Shown here piece after piece: positions 23,054 through 34,463 of a stretch of DNA of 64,000 bases. Source of the DNA: Solen grandis (Eukaryota > Mollusca > Bivalvia > Adapedonta > Solenidae); NCBI GenBank assembly GCA_021229015.1, contig CM037779.1, forward strand, positions 1 through 64,000. The letters are read 5' to 3'. The notes below the pieces were generated by a model. That model worked only from the letters and a program-made list of their open reading frames with translations. It was not told the DNA's origin and searched no databases. How positions within the stretch are numbered: the stretch's first letter is position 1; each line of letters opens with the position of its first letter. The translations under genes were made by a program, and so were the position numbers.

Positions 23054-24118
23054 ATTGGGTTTGTTATGTTTTTTTCTTATTATTATTTGTCCTCCTTTTG
23101 AGGTTTGTGTTGTCACAGTTGAAAAATGCTACCAAATATGATTTGCGCTCTGCAGCTGACATTTCTCAGCCGGGCGGCTTGATATTTTCACAGAAAGTGC
23201 ACATTAGGATGTTGATGTGCGTACTTAATTAACTTTTCAAAATTCCAAAAGCTCGAGATTTAATGCCAAAATCGAGATTCGAACTTTGGTATTAAAATCA
23301 TAATTTCGTATTACAAAGCCACCTGAGGTGCTAGAAGCATGAACATTGGACAGCATATGTGTCTTGAGATCTTCTTCGTATTCCATGACAACTGACGTCG
23401 TATTACGTCATTTAACGTCGGAACGTAATAAGTAATTTTGCATTAGAAATAAGCAGTTTTTAGGCCCTGCAGGCTTTATTTTTTGATCGATTTACACGTA
23501 ACTTTCAATAAATGTGCAACCTTGTGTCCCGTCGAACATGGTGTCATCCGTTTCCGCAAAATCACTGATTTAAGGTCATATTTCAGTTATCGTTTTATAT
23601 CTCAAAAACAATGAATATTCTATGGAGACACTATTGGAATAATTTGTAGAGATTTGAAAGATATTCCAGATGATGTTTAGTTTTTGATGATTGGGGTTGG
23701 ATCTGTTGAGTTTTAGCAGAAAAACGAAAATAGTGTTACCCCAAGTGCCTTTAACTGCTTATATCTAAAGAAACATTGATTTTTGTAAATTAGGGTGTGA
23801 ATATAATTTGAAGAACATATTTTTGCCGATTTTTGCAGTTTTCTAGAAGTAAACTATCCATATCTTAAAAGTGCCTAAAGATACATCCATACATAAAGCA
23901 TGTGAAATTTAGGGAATTTGAAGACCTTTCTAACGGTACTTGGGTTTTTGAAATTGGACATCATTTTATGAAGTAACAAAAAAATAAGAATTTAGACGAT
24001 TCATTCATGTACTTTTGCAGTGGTTTCTTAAGTTATCTATACATAAAAAGCCGTTATAGATAGGAGAACATAATAAGAAAGTGAAATAATTGATATTGTA
24101 CGAGCTTTCTTACATTAC
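23054..24118 (+). mobile_element. E-lineage element
   Basis: The head CCTCCTTTTGAGG resembles that at 17.05 kb. The core retains AAAAATGCTACC, TTGCGCTCTGCAGC, TATTTTCACAGAAAGTGCA and CGTATTACGTCATTTAACG. The segment 23,440-23,750 is homologous to 17,455-17,790. The right part (CTGCTTATATCTAA, GATTTTTGTAAAT, TTTCTAACGGTACTT) is shared with 31,882-32,180. No 3' hairpin or CTAG is visible before the next repeat. Confidence 0.6.
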
Positions 24119-24124
24119 CAAGTT

Positions 24125-24715
24125 TAGTAATTTGCCCTTATTATGTCCATTTGTCCTTCCGTTAGCCATATCAATGTCCACTCAATAACTTGATGACTAA
24201 TATGTGTGCTGTTTTCATACTTAGATGAGGGGTTGACATGGATATTGAATGATCACGATTGATTTTGAGGTCATTATGTCAAAGGTCAAGGTCACGTTGA
24301 CACTTAGTGTAAAGTCCTTGTCCGCACAATAAATTGAGAAGGAATAAGCATAGATTTTTGAAATTAGTAGGGAAATTGCCCATTGTCACTTGAAAACCCT
24401 TATTGACTTTGAGGTCATTAGATCAAAAGTCAAGGTCACAGTGACATTTAATATAAAAATCCTTGTCCGCTGAATTCCTTGAGAATGAATAATCCTTAGT
24501 TGTTAAACATGTTAGGGACATTGTCAATGGCCAGTTCACGATCTTTTTTTAAATTTTCAGGTCATTTGGTCAAAGGTCAGGATCAAAGTGACACTTAATA
24601 TAAAATCGTTTTTATTTGTTACTTGAGAAGAAATAAGCCTATGTCTGTAAAACTTGGTAGGGACATTGCCCACGGCCTGTATATTGTGACCTATGACTTT
24701 GAGGTAATAAAAATT
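24125..24715 (+). repeat. AGGTCA-rich tandem repeat, units of about 150 bp
   Basis: Three to four diverged units have starts near 24,255, 24,403 and 24,548 and a partial one at 24,695. Each carries a TTTGAGGTCATT...GTCAAAGGTCAAGGTCAC...GTGACACTTAATATAAA pattern, CTTGTCCGC and GGGACATTGCC. This is a widespread mollusc repeat type, comparable to that at the right edge of the window. AGGTCAAGGTCA arrangements resemble nuclear-receptor half-sites. Confidence 0.65.
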
Positions 24716-26875
24716 TTTTTTCCTCACGGATTTTCATATGTTGCAATCGTCCTAGGAGAATGAAATTTCGATGGCATATTATTCATATGCGTAATTAAAA
24801 AAATATATAATTTTCATATGCCTATGACGTCATATGACGTCACACTTGGCAATTTGCTACAAAAGTTTGTACGCGGTCCAGAGCGATAATTAATATACCG
24901 ATTTTTATCAAATTTTCACAGAATGTGTATATTAAGTTCTAGTTGTGCATCTCGTTGTCCGTTTTTCAAAATTCGAAAAGCACACGGTTCTATGGCGAAT
25001 GCAAGATTCAAACCAAGGACGTGAAATTGATAAATGCTCATAAAATCGTCCCTAAATGAGACAGAAGGTTGATATTTTGTCAGTATATAGATCTCCGATA
25101 GATTTAAATATTTTGTGAAAATGGACGTCTTGTTACGTCATATGACGTCATCAAATTTCTAATTTTAAACACATATTTATATATGTTAATATGGTCCAAG
25201 GACAATGAAATTTTGGTGTCATATTCTCCAAGAAAAGTTATTTCTATTTCTATGATTTTCATATCTCTATGACGTCATATGACGTCATACGTGAAATAAG
25301 CTACAAACGTTTGTACGCGGTCCAGAGCCATTATTAATGAACCGATTTTCATCAAATTTTCGCAGAATGTGTATATTAAGTTCTAGTTGTGCATCCCGGT
25401 GTCCGTTTTTCAAAATTCGAAAAGTCCAAGGTTCTATAGCGATTCCAAGATTCGAACCAAGGTCGTAAATTTTCACATTCTTATAAAATCTGTCCTATTT
25501 AAGATAGAAAGTTGATATTTAGTCAGTATATAGGTCTCTAGAAGTTCTAAACATTTTGTGAAAATATATGTCATATGACGTCACCTGACGTCATTATATG
25601 ATAATGTATTTCTAATATTAACAAGAATATTTCTATATGTTGAAATTGTCGAAAGGCAATGAAAATTTAAAGACACATGCTTCAAACGCTGAAATTTAGA
25701 TTTCTATGATTTTCATATGCCTATGACGTCATATGACGTCACACTGGAAATATGCAACAAAAGTTTGTACGCGGTCTACAGCCATTGTTTATGAACCGAT
25801 TTTCATCAAATTTTCGCAGAATGTGTATATTAAGTTCTAGTTGTGCATCCCGGTGTCCTTTTTTCAAAATTCGAAAAGTCCAAGGTTCTATAGCGATTCC
25901 AAGATTCGAACCAAGGTCGTAAATTTTCAAATTCTTATAAAATCGGTCCTATTTGAGATAGAAAGATGATATTGGGTCAGTATATAGGTCTCTGGGAGTC
26001 TTAAACATTTTGTGAAAATAAATGTCATATGACGTCACGTGACGCCATTATATGATAATGAATTTCTAATTCTAACAAGATTATTTCTATATCTTGAAAT
26101 TTTCGAAGGGCAATGAAAAATTAAGGCCGCATGCTTCAGATGCTGAAATTTCGATTTCAAAGACTTTCAGAAGCCTATGACGTCATATGACGTCACATTT
26201 GAAATTGACTACGAAAGTTTGTACACGGTCCAGAGCCATTATTAATGGGCCGATTTTCATCAAATTTTCACAGAATGTGTATATTAAGTTCTAGTTGTGC
26301 AACTCTTTATCCGTTTTTCAAAATTCGAAAAGTCCATGGTTCTATAGCGAATCCAAGATTCGAACCAAGTTCGTAAATTTTTAAATACTTATAAAATCGG
26401 TCCTATTTGAGATAGAAAAGTGATAATTGATCAGTATATAGGTCTCTAAGAGTCTTAAACATTTTGTGAAAATAAATGTCATATGACGTCACGTGACGTC
26501 ATTATATGATATATCAATTAGAAGGATATTATTATGATTTTCAGAAGCCTATGACGTCATATGACGTCACATTTGAAATGACTACGAAAGTTTGTACACG
26601 GTCCAGAGCCATTATTTATGGGCCGATTTTCATCAAATTTTCACAGAATGTGTATATTACGTTCTTATTGTGTATACCGGTGTCCGGTTTTTCAAAATTC
26701 GAAAAGTCCAAGCATCTATGGCGGATCCAAGATTCGAAACAAGGACGTCAATTTTTAAATGCTTATAAAAACTGTCCTATTTGAGATAGAAAGTTGAAAT
26801 TTTGTCAGTTAGTAGGTCTCTGGGTGTCTTAACAATTATGCGAAAATAAACGTCATATGACGTCACGTGACGTCA
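24716..26875 (+). mobile_element. B-lineage array (left half of a B-A composite)
   Basis: A diverged head (TCCTCACGGATTTTCATATG, TTGCAATCGTCCTAGG) opens the array without an (ATT)n tract or 5' hairpin. B units have CRE clusters near 24,828, 25,270, 25,728, 26,177 and 26,548. The last unit has an internal deletion at about 26,505-26,535. It ends at the B-A junction CGTGACGTCATTTTTTATTATT. The first unit is the most diverged, the later ones near-identical to other B arrays. Confidence 0.75.
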
Positions 26876-27977
26876 TTTTTTATTATTATTATTCTTTTCT
26901 TCTTCCTAACTAAACGCTTATTTAAATATGTTGCAATAGTCCTAGAACGATGAAATTTTTTATGGGTTTTTAGTCACGTGAGGAAATTTTTGATTTCAAT
27001 GATTGACAGCACCCTATGACGTCACATGACGTCACAGCTAAAAATAGTGAAAAATGGTTTTCGCGCTCTACAGCCGACATTAATGGTCGGATTTTCTTCA
27101 AATTTTCACAGATGGTACATCTTGAAACTAAGGTGTACATATCCTGTCAGCTAACCGAAATTCCGAAAGACCGAAGTTCTGTGGCTGAAATAAGATTCGA
27201 ACATAGGACCGAAAATTTCATTTTAGGATTAAAGAGCTTCAGGATGAGATAGAAAGTTGAAACTTACACAGTATGCAGTTCTGCAGAATTTCTTAACATA
27301 TTTTGAGTCGTGACGTCATATGACGTTATGTGACGTCATAAGCATACATCTTAATTTTCATTTAAAGGCAATGATTTCGACATGATGCCAGTTGTTCAGA
27401 ATAATGAAAATTTCAGAGTTATTGCAGTAAAGTATGCGCTTTTGAGCAACAGCATTTTCAGCACCCTATGACGTCACGTGACGTCAGAGGTACAAATAGT
27501 GAAAAATGGTGTTCGCGCTCTACAGCTGCCATTTATGATCAGATTTTCTTCAAATTTTTACAGATGGTACATCTTGAAACTAAGGTGTGAATATTTTGTC
27601 AGCTAACTTTAATTCCGAAAAACCGAAGCATTGTGGCTGAAGTAAGAATCGAACATAGGACCAAAGATTTCATTTTAGGGTTAAAGAACTTCGGGATGAG
27701 ATAGAAAGTTGAAACTTACACAGTTTGCAGTTCTGCATAATTTCTACATATATTTTGAGTCGTGACGTCATATGACTTCATAAGCATACTACTACTGCTA
27801 CTTATTTTTTCTTTCTTCATTACTAAACGCTTATTTTTCGCGGAATATGTCAATTGTTCAGCATGAACATGAAATACTAGCAGAGGTGAGTCATTACATG
27901 AAACTTCTATCTCCTGCTTTTTGCATTAACACATGTTGCAGAAAGTCCTATCATTCGTTTAGACGAATGACATCTAG
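26876..27977 (+). mobile_element. A-lineage array (right half of composite), ends in CTAG
   Basis: Two A units open at about 27,014 and 27,466. The junction CATACTACTACTGCTACTT at 27,785 leads into a remnant head (ACTAAACGCTTATTTTTCG) and the conserved tail. The 3' stem has loop TTTAGA and CTAG at 27,974-27,977, then TTATTATTATTATTC. The ACTACTGCTAC junction also occurs at 35,788 and, cut by the gap, at 49,978, so it marks one composite lineage. Confidence 0.75.
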
Positions 27978-30327
27978 TTATTATTATTATTCTTTTCTTC
28001 TTCCTAACTAAACGCTTATTTTTATATGATGCAATAGTCCTAGGACGATGAAATTTTTATGGCTTATTAGCCACGTGAGGAAATTTTGATTTCAATAATT
28101 TTCAGCACCCTATGACGTCACATGACGTCACAGCTAAAAATAGTGAAAAATGGTGTTCGCGCTCTACAGCCGTCATTTATGGTCGGATTTTCTTTAAATT
28201 TTCACAGATGGTACATCGTGAATCAAAGATGTGCATATCCTGTCAGCGAACCGAAATTCCGAAAGACCGAAGTTCTGTGGCTGAAATAAGATTCGAACAT
28301 AGGACCGAAAATTTCATTTTAGGATTAAAGAGCTTCAGGATGAGATAGAAAGTTGAAACTTACACAGTTTGCAGTTCTGCAAAATTTCTACAAATTTTTG
28401 GAGTCGGAACGTCATATGACGTCATGTGACGTCATAAGCATACTTCTTAATTTTCATATTTGGGCAATGATTTCGACATGATGCCAGTTGTTCAGAATAA
28501 TGAAAATTTCAGAGTTATGAAACTAACGTATGCGCTTTTGAACAAATGCATCTTCAGCACCCTATGACGTCACATGACGTCACAGCTAAAAATAGTGAAA
28601 AATGGTGTTTGCGCTCTACAGCCGTCATTTATGGTCGGATTTTTTTCAAATTTTCACAGATGGTACATCTTGAAACTAAGGTGTGCATATCCTGTCAGCT
28701 AACCGAAATTCCGAAAGACCGAAGTTCTGTGGCTGAAATAAGATTCGAACATAGGACCGAAAATTTCATTTTAGGATTAAAGGGCTTCAGAATGAGACAG
28801 AAAGTTGAAACTTACACAGTTTGTAGTGCGACAGAATTTCTACATATATTTTGAGTCGTGACGTCATATGACGTCATATGACGTCATAAGCATACTTCTT
28901 AATTTTCATATTAGGGCAATGATTTCGACATGATGCCAGTTGTTCAGAATAATGAAAATTTTAGAGTTATGAAAGTAAAGTATACGCTTTTGAACAAAAG
29001 AATTATCAGCACCCTTTGACGTCATGTGACGTCAGAGCTAAAAATAATGAAAAATGGTGTTCACGCTCTACAGCCGCCATTTATCGTCGGATTTTCTTCA
29101 AATTTTCACAGATTGTACATCTTGAAACTAAGGTGTGCATATCCTGTCAGCTAACCGAAATTCCGAAAGACCGAAGTTCTGTGGCTGAAATAAGATTCGA
29201 ACATAGGACCGAAAATTTCATTTTAGGATTAAAGGGCTTCAGAATGAGACAGAAAGTTGAAACTTACACAGTTTGTAGTGCGACAGAATTTCTTAACATA
29301 TTTAGAGTCGTGACGTCAAATGTCTTCATGTGACGTCATAAGCATACTTCTTAATTTTCATTTTAGAGCAATGATTTCGACATAATGCCAGTTGTTCAGA
29401 ATAATGAAAATTTCAGAGTTATGACAACAAAGTATGTACTTCTTCAGCACCCTATGACGTCATGTGACGTCTGAGCTAAAAATAGTGAAAAATGGTTTTA
29501 ACGCTCTACAGCCGCCATTTATGGTCAGAATTTCTTCAAATTTTTACAGATTGTACATCTTGAAACTAAGGTGTTCATATCCTGTCAGTTAACCGAAATT
29601 CCGAAAAACGAAGTTCTGTTGCTGAAAAAAAGACTCGAACATAGGACCGAAAATTTCATTTTATGATTAAAGAACTTCAGGATGAGATAGAAAGTTGAAA
29701 CTTACACAGTTTGCAGTTCTGCAGCATTTCTACAAATATTTTGAATCGTGACGTCATAGGACGTCATTAGCATACCACTTAATTTTAATTTGGGGCAATG
29801 ATTTCGACATGATGCCAGTTGTTCAGAATAATGAAAATTTCAGAGTTATTGCAGTAAAGTATGCGCTTTTGAGCAACAGTATTTTCAGCACCCTATGACG
29901 TCACCTGACGTCAGAGCTGAAAATAGTGAAAAATGGTATTCGCGCTCTACAGCCGCCATTTATGATAAGATTTTCTTCAAATTTTTACAGATGGTACATT
30001 TTGCAACTAAGGTGTGAATATTTTGTCAGCTAACCTTAATTCCTAAAAACCGAAGTATTGTGGCTGAAGTAAGATTCAAACATAGGACCTTTAAACTAGA
30101 AATCAAGTTTGCAGTCATGTCCTTACGTCATATGACATCATGTTACGTCACAGACTAATACTTAGTTCTTATCATTTGCACTGATTTCGGAATATAATGT
30201 CAATTGTTCAGCATGATCATGAAATACTACCAGAGGTGAGTCATTACATGAAACTTCTATCTCCTGCTTTTTGCATTATCACAGCTTGCAGAAAGTCCTA
30301 TCATTCGTTTTCACGAATGACATCTAG
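27978..30327 (+). mobile_element. A-lineage element, 2.35 kb, ends in CTAG
   Basis: The head is followed by five A units opening near 28,110, 28,562, 29,014, 29,453 and 29,892, then the tail and CTAG at 30,324-30,327. It is the clean counterpart of the error-rich copy at 1-2,418. Its last two units also match 46,400-47,291. The terminal CTAG is followed by TT and a new 5' hairpin. Confidence 0.8.
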
Positions 30328-30329
30328 TT

Positions 30330-30358
30330 AGGACTTTCTGCCTACAGGCAGAAAGTCA
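30330..30358 (+). repeat. 5' terminal hairpin, TACAGG loop form
   Basis: Outer arm AGGACTTTCTGC, loop CTACAG and inner arm GCAGAAAGTCAT (one mismatch to the outer arm). ATTGGGTTTGTACTG follows. It lies two bases right of the preceding CTAG, with TT between them. Confidence 0.8.
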
Positions 30359-31756
30359 TATTGGGTTTGTACTGTTTTTTTATTATTCTTCTTCTTCTTA
30401 TTCTTTTTTTCTTCCTCTTATATTTGTGTTAATTTCGAGGTGTTGCCATTGACTCAGAACAATGAAAATTTTATGGCATATATTTCAAACCATGAGCTTT
30501 CGGATGCAAGGAATTTCATATTCATATGACGTCACATAACGTCAGATTTGACGTCAGGTGAAAAAGTTTGTTCGCGGTCTACAGCCATTATTTCTGGACC
30601 GATTTTCATCAAAATTTCACAGATTGTGTATGTTAGGCTCTAGTTGTGCATCCCTGTGTCCGTTTTTCAAAATTCGAAAAGTCCATGGTTCTATAGCGAA
30701 TCCAAGATTCGAACCAAGGTCGTAAATTTTTAAATGCTTATAAAATATGTCCTATATAAGATAGAAAGTTGATATTTAGTCAGTATATAGGTCTCTAGAA
30801 GTTTTAAACATTTTGTGAAAATAAATGTCATATGACGTCACGTGACGTCATTATATGATAATGTATTTCTAATATTAACAAGAATATTTCTATATGTTGA
30901 TATTGTCGAAGGGCAATGAAAATTTAATGACACATGCTTCAAACGCTGAAATTTTGATTTCCATGAATTTCATATGCCTATGTCGTCATATGACGTCACA
31001 CTCGAAATATGCAACAAAAGTTTGTACGCGGTCTACAGCCATTGTTTATGAACCGATTTTCATCAAATTTTCACAGAATGTGTATATTAAGTTCTAGTTG
31101 TGCATCTCGGTGTCCGTTTTACAAAATTCGAAAAGTCCATGGTTCTATAGCGAATTCAAGATTCGAACCAAGGTCGTAAATTTTTAAATGCTTATAAAAT
31201 CGGTCCTATTTGAGATAGAAAAGTGATATTTGGTCAGTATATAGGTCTTTGGGAGTCTTAAAGATTTTGTGAAAATAAACGTCATATGACGTCACGTGAC
31301 GTCATTATATGATACTGTATTTCTAATATTAACAAGAGTATTTCTATATGTTGAAATTGTCGAATTGCAATGAAAATTTAATGACAAATGATCCAGACGC
31401 TGAAATTTCGATTTCAATGATTTTCAGAAGCCTATGACGTCATATGACGTCACATTTGAAATTGACTACGAAAGTTTTAACACGGTCTAGAGCCATTATT
31501 AATGGGCCGATTTTCATCAAAATTTCACAGAATGTGTATATTACGTTCTTATTGTGTATACCGGTGTCCGTTTTTCAAAATTCGAAAAGTCCAAGCATCT
31601 ATGGCGGATCCAATATTCGAACCAAGGACGTCAATACTTAAATGCTTATAAAAACTGTCCTATTTGAGATAGAAAGTTGAAATTTTGTCAGTTAGTAGGC
31701 CTCTGGGCGTCTTAACAATTATGTAAAAATAAACGTCATATGACGTCACGTGACGT
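30359..31756 (+). mobile_element. D-head plus B-unit array
   Basis: The D head (TTCTTCCTCTTATATTTG, GTGTTGCCATTGACTCAG) is followed by a D unit with ACATAACGTCAGATTTGACG. B units have CRE clusters near 30,830, 30,975, 31,285 and 31,435. It ends at the recurrent junction CGTGACGTCATTTTTTTATTATT. Confidence 0.75.
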
Positions 31757-31881
31757 CATTTTTTTATTATTATTATTCTTTTCTTTTTCCTAACTAAACG
31801 CTTATTTTAAAATGTTGCAATAGTCCTAGGACGATGAAATTTTTATGGGTTATTAGGCACGTGAGGAAATTTTGATTTCAC
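31757..31881 (+). mobile_element. A-lineage head only
   Basis: (ATT)n, CTAACTAAACGC, GTTGCAATAGTCCTAGG and GAGGAAATTTTGATTTCA are present, but the first A unit is missing. Sequence switches at 31,882 to an E-like module. Confidence 0.7.
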
Positions 31882-32624
31882 CCCTACTGCATATATGTAG
31901 CAATAAATATCGATTTTTGTAAATATATGTATGAATAAGAATTATAGCTGAATAGTTGACGTTTCCAAAGATTTTTTAGTTTATTAAAATTGGTTTACGC
32001 AATACAAAGATATAAGCAAAAAAAAAATGATATTTATTGAATATGTTTTTTCTAACGGTACCAAGTTTATTGAAATTGGTTATATAAGAAAGTTACATGG
32101 AAAATAAGATATTTCATAATCATGCATCATAAAAATATGGAAAAGGTCACGCGCAGGGGTCACCAAGCTTAAATACTTGCGCAACGACTTAAAAAAAAAA
32201 AAAAAAAAAAAAAATATCAAATTGCAATTGATGGGCTATATCTTGTTTGTTGTTTTTTTTTTTTTTTGTTGTTTTTTTTGGAATGTTGACTGTTTCCAAA
32301 ATAAGCATTGAAGTTAATACATGTACAACGGCACAAGACAAAAATCCGTATTTGCAACACTATGTAGCTAGCGAGCAGTTTGCAAGCCTTGAAAAAATCA
32401 CACGCAGCCCCACATTTTAGACCATCTAAAAACTGCATTGTTATGCTAACGATATTCATATTGCATCAGTTTGTAGGCTGGGATGTTACCTTTCAAAATA
32501 TCACCATTGTTCGAAATTCCAGGAATTTATGGCAAAACTACGGAAGCCCAAACACGCCAAAATCGCTAAATACGATTAACTACGTTACAGGTGTCGAAAG
32601 GATATAGCACTATACAAATATTCA
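31882..32624 (+). other. E-like module, poly-A tract and unassigned DNA
   Basis: Bases 31,882-32,130 match the right part of the E element (CTGCATATATGTA, GATTTTTGTAAATA, TTTCTAACGGTACC). A run of about 23 A follows at 32,191-32,213. From 32,214 to 32,624 I recognise nothing; short open frames on both strands overlap one another and resemble no family. The segment sits between an A head and a Helentron-type 3' end, so it is either an older insertion or captured DNA. Confidence 0.4.
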
Positions 32625-32970
32625 ATACTTCTTCCTAATGAGGCTAAAATTAAACAAGGTTACAACTGAGCTGGAGTGATGAAATTCTATGTGTGATGAA
32701 AGTTAGAAACTTACATTTGAACACTGTTTCATTTTTCTTTCATGTCATATGACATAGTATAAATGTTGTATGTAAACTACATGTGCAAGATATGGGCGGA
32801 CTTTTATTAAAATTCACAGAATGTGTTCTATTTGTGCTATTTTATATAGAAATAGAGGAGATAGAAAGTAGCAATTTGGACAGATTATCTATTATGTCAT
32901 CTTCTATATATACTATATAAAGCAGATGTTGCAGAAAGTCCTATCATTCGTTTAAACGAATGACATATAG
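32625..32970 (+). mobile_element. Short diverged element with A-type 3' terminus
   Basis: A head-like CTTCTTCCTAATGAGG and AGGTTACAACTGAGCTGG precede a degenerate unit (ATATGGGCGGACTTTTATTA, TTCACAGAATGTG, TTTGTGC, GAGATAGAAAG). It ends in GCAGAAAGTCCTATCAT, stem TCATTCG/CGAATGA with loop TTTAAA, and ATAG in place of CTAG at 32,967-32,970, then TTATTATT. Confidence 0.65.
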
Positions 32971-32978
32971 TTATTATT

Positions 32979-33069
32979 AGGACTTTCTGCCTAAAGCAGA
33001 AAGTCCTATTGGGTTTGTACTGTTTATTATTATTATTATTAGGACTTTCTGCCTAAAGCAGAAAGTCCT
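32979..33069 (+). repeat. Two 5' hairpins in tandem
   Basis: Hairpins at 32,979-33,007 and 33,041-33,069 have the same perfect 12-bp arms and CTAAA loop, each followed by ATTGGGTTTGTACTGTTTATT. Both are preceded by ATT repeats. Because loop and spacer are the same, duplication is as plausible as nested insertion here. Confidence 0.8.
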
Positions 33070-34463
33070 ATTGGGTTTGTACTGTTTATTTTATTTTTTA
33101 TTTTTCCTATGCTTTTTTCCTAACTAAACGCTTATTTTTCTATGTTGCAATACTCCTAGGACGATGAAATTTTTATGACTTATTAGTCACGTGAGGAAAT
33201 TTTGATTTCTATGATTTTCATATGCCTATGACGTCATATGACGTCACATTTGAAATATGCTACAAAAGTTTGTACGCGGTCTACAGCCATTGTTTGTGAA
33301 CCGATTTGCATCAAATATTTACAGATTGTGTATATTAAGTTCTAGTTGTGCATCCCGGTGTCCGTTTTTCAAAATTCGAAAAGTCCATGGTTCTATAGCG
33401 AATCCAAGATTCGAACCAAGGTCGTAAATTTTTAAATGCTTATAAAATATGTCCTATTTAAGATAGAAAGTTGATATTTAGTCAGTATATAGGTCTCTAG
33501 CAGTTTTAAACATTTTGTGAAAATATATGTCATATGACGTCACGTGACGTCATTATATGATAATGTATTTCTAATATTAACAAGAATATTTCTATATGTT
33601 GAAATTGTCGAAAGGCAATGAAAATTTAAAGACACATGCTTCAAACGGCTGAAATTTTGATTTCTATGATATTCATATGCCTATGACGTCATATGACGTC
33701 ACACTGGAAATATGCAACAAAAGTTTGTACGCTGTCTACAGCCACTGTTTATGAACCTTTTTTCATCAAATTTTCACAGAATGTGTATATTAAGTTCTAG
33801 TTGTGCATCCTGGTGTCCGTTTTTTCAAAATTCGAAAAGTCCAAGGTGCTATAGCGATTCCAAGATTCGAACCAAGGTCGTAAATTTTCAAAATCTTATA
33901 AAATCGGTCCTATTTGAGATGAAAAGATGATATTGGGTCAGTATATAGGTCTCTGGGAGTTTTAAACATTTTGTGAAAATAAATGTCTTATGACGTCACG
34001 TGACGTCATTATACGATAATGAATTTCTAATACTAACAAGATTATTTCTATATCTTGAAATTTTCGAAGGGCAATGAAAAATTAATGCCGCATGCTTCAG
34101 ATGCTGAAATTTCGATTTCAGTGATTTTCAGAAGCCTATGACGTCATATGACGTCACATTTGAAATTGACTACAAAAGTTTGTACACGGTCCAGAGCCAT
34201 TATTAATGGGCCGATTTTCATCAAATTTTCACAGAATGTGTATATTACGTTCTTATTGTGTATACCGGTGTCCGGTTTTTCAAAATTCGAAAAGTCCAAG
34301 CATCTATGGCGGATCCAAGATTCGAACCAAGGACGTCAATTTTTAAATGCTTATAAAAACTGTCCTATTTTAGATAGAAAGTTGAACTTTTGTCAGTTAG
34401 TAGGTCTCTGGGTGTCTTAACAATTATGTGAAAATAAATATCATATGACGTCACGTGACGTCA
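33070..34463 (+). mobile_element. B-lineage array (left half of a B-A composite)
   Basis: The head (CTTTTTTCCTAACTAAACGC, TTGCAATACTCCTAGGACG) is followed by three B units with CRE clusters near 33,230, 33,690 and 34,140. The array ends at CGTGACGTCATTTTTTATTATT. Unlike most B arrays it has a 5' hairpin immediately to the left, so with the A array up to 35,982 it could be a complete composite of about 2.94 kb. Confidence 0.75.

Noticed and set aside
25285..25930. Minus-strand ORF family (MKIYDLGSNLGIAIEPW) in B units
   Set aside because: It is the opposite strand of the same B blocks, present only where stops happen to be absent, with no family match.
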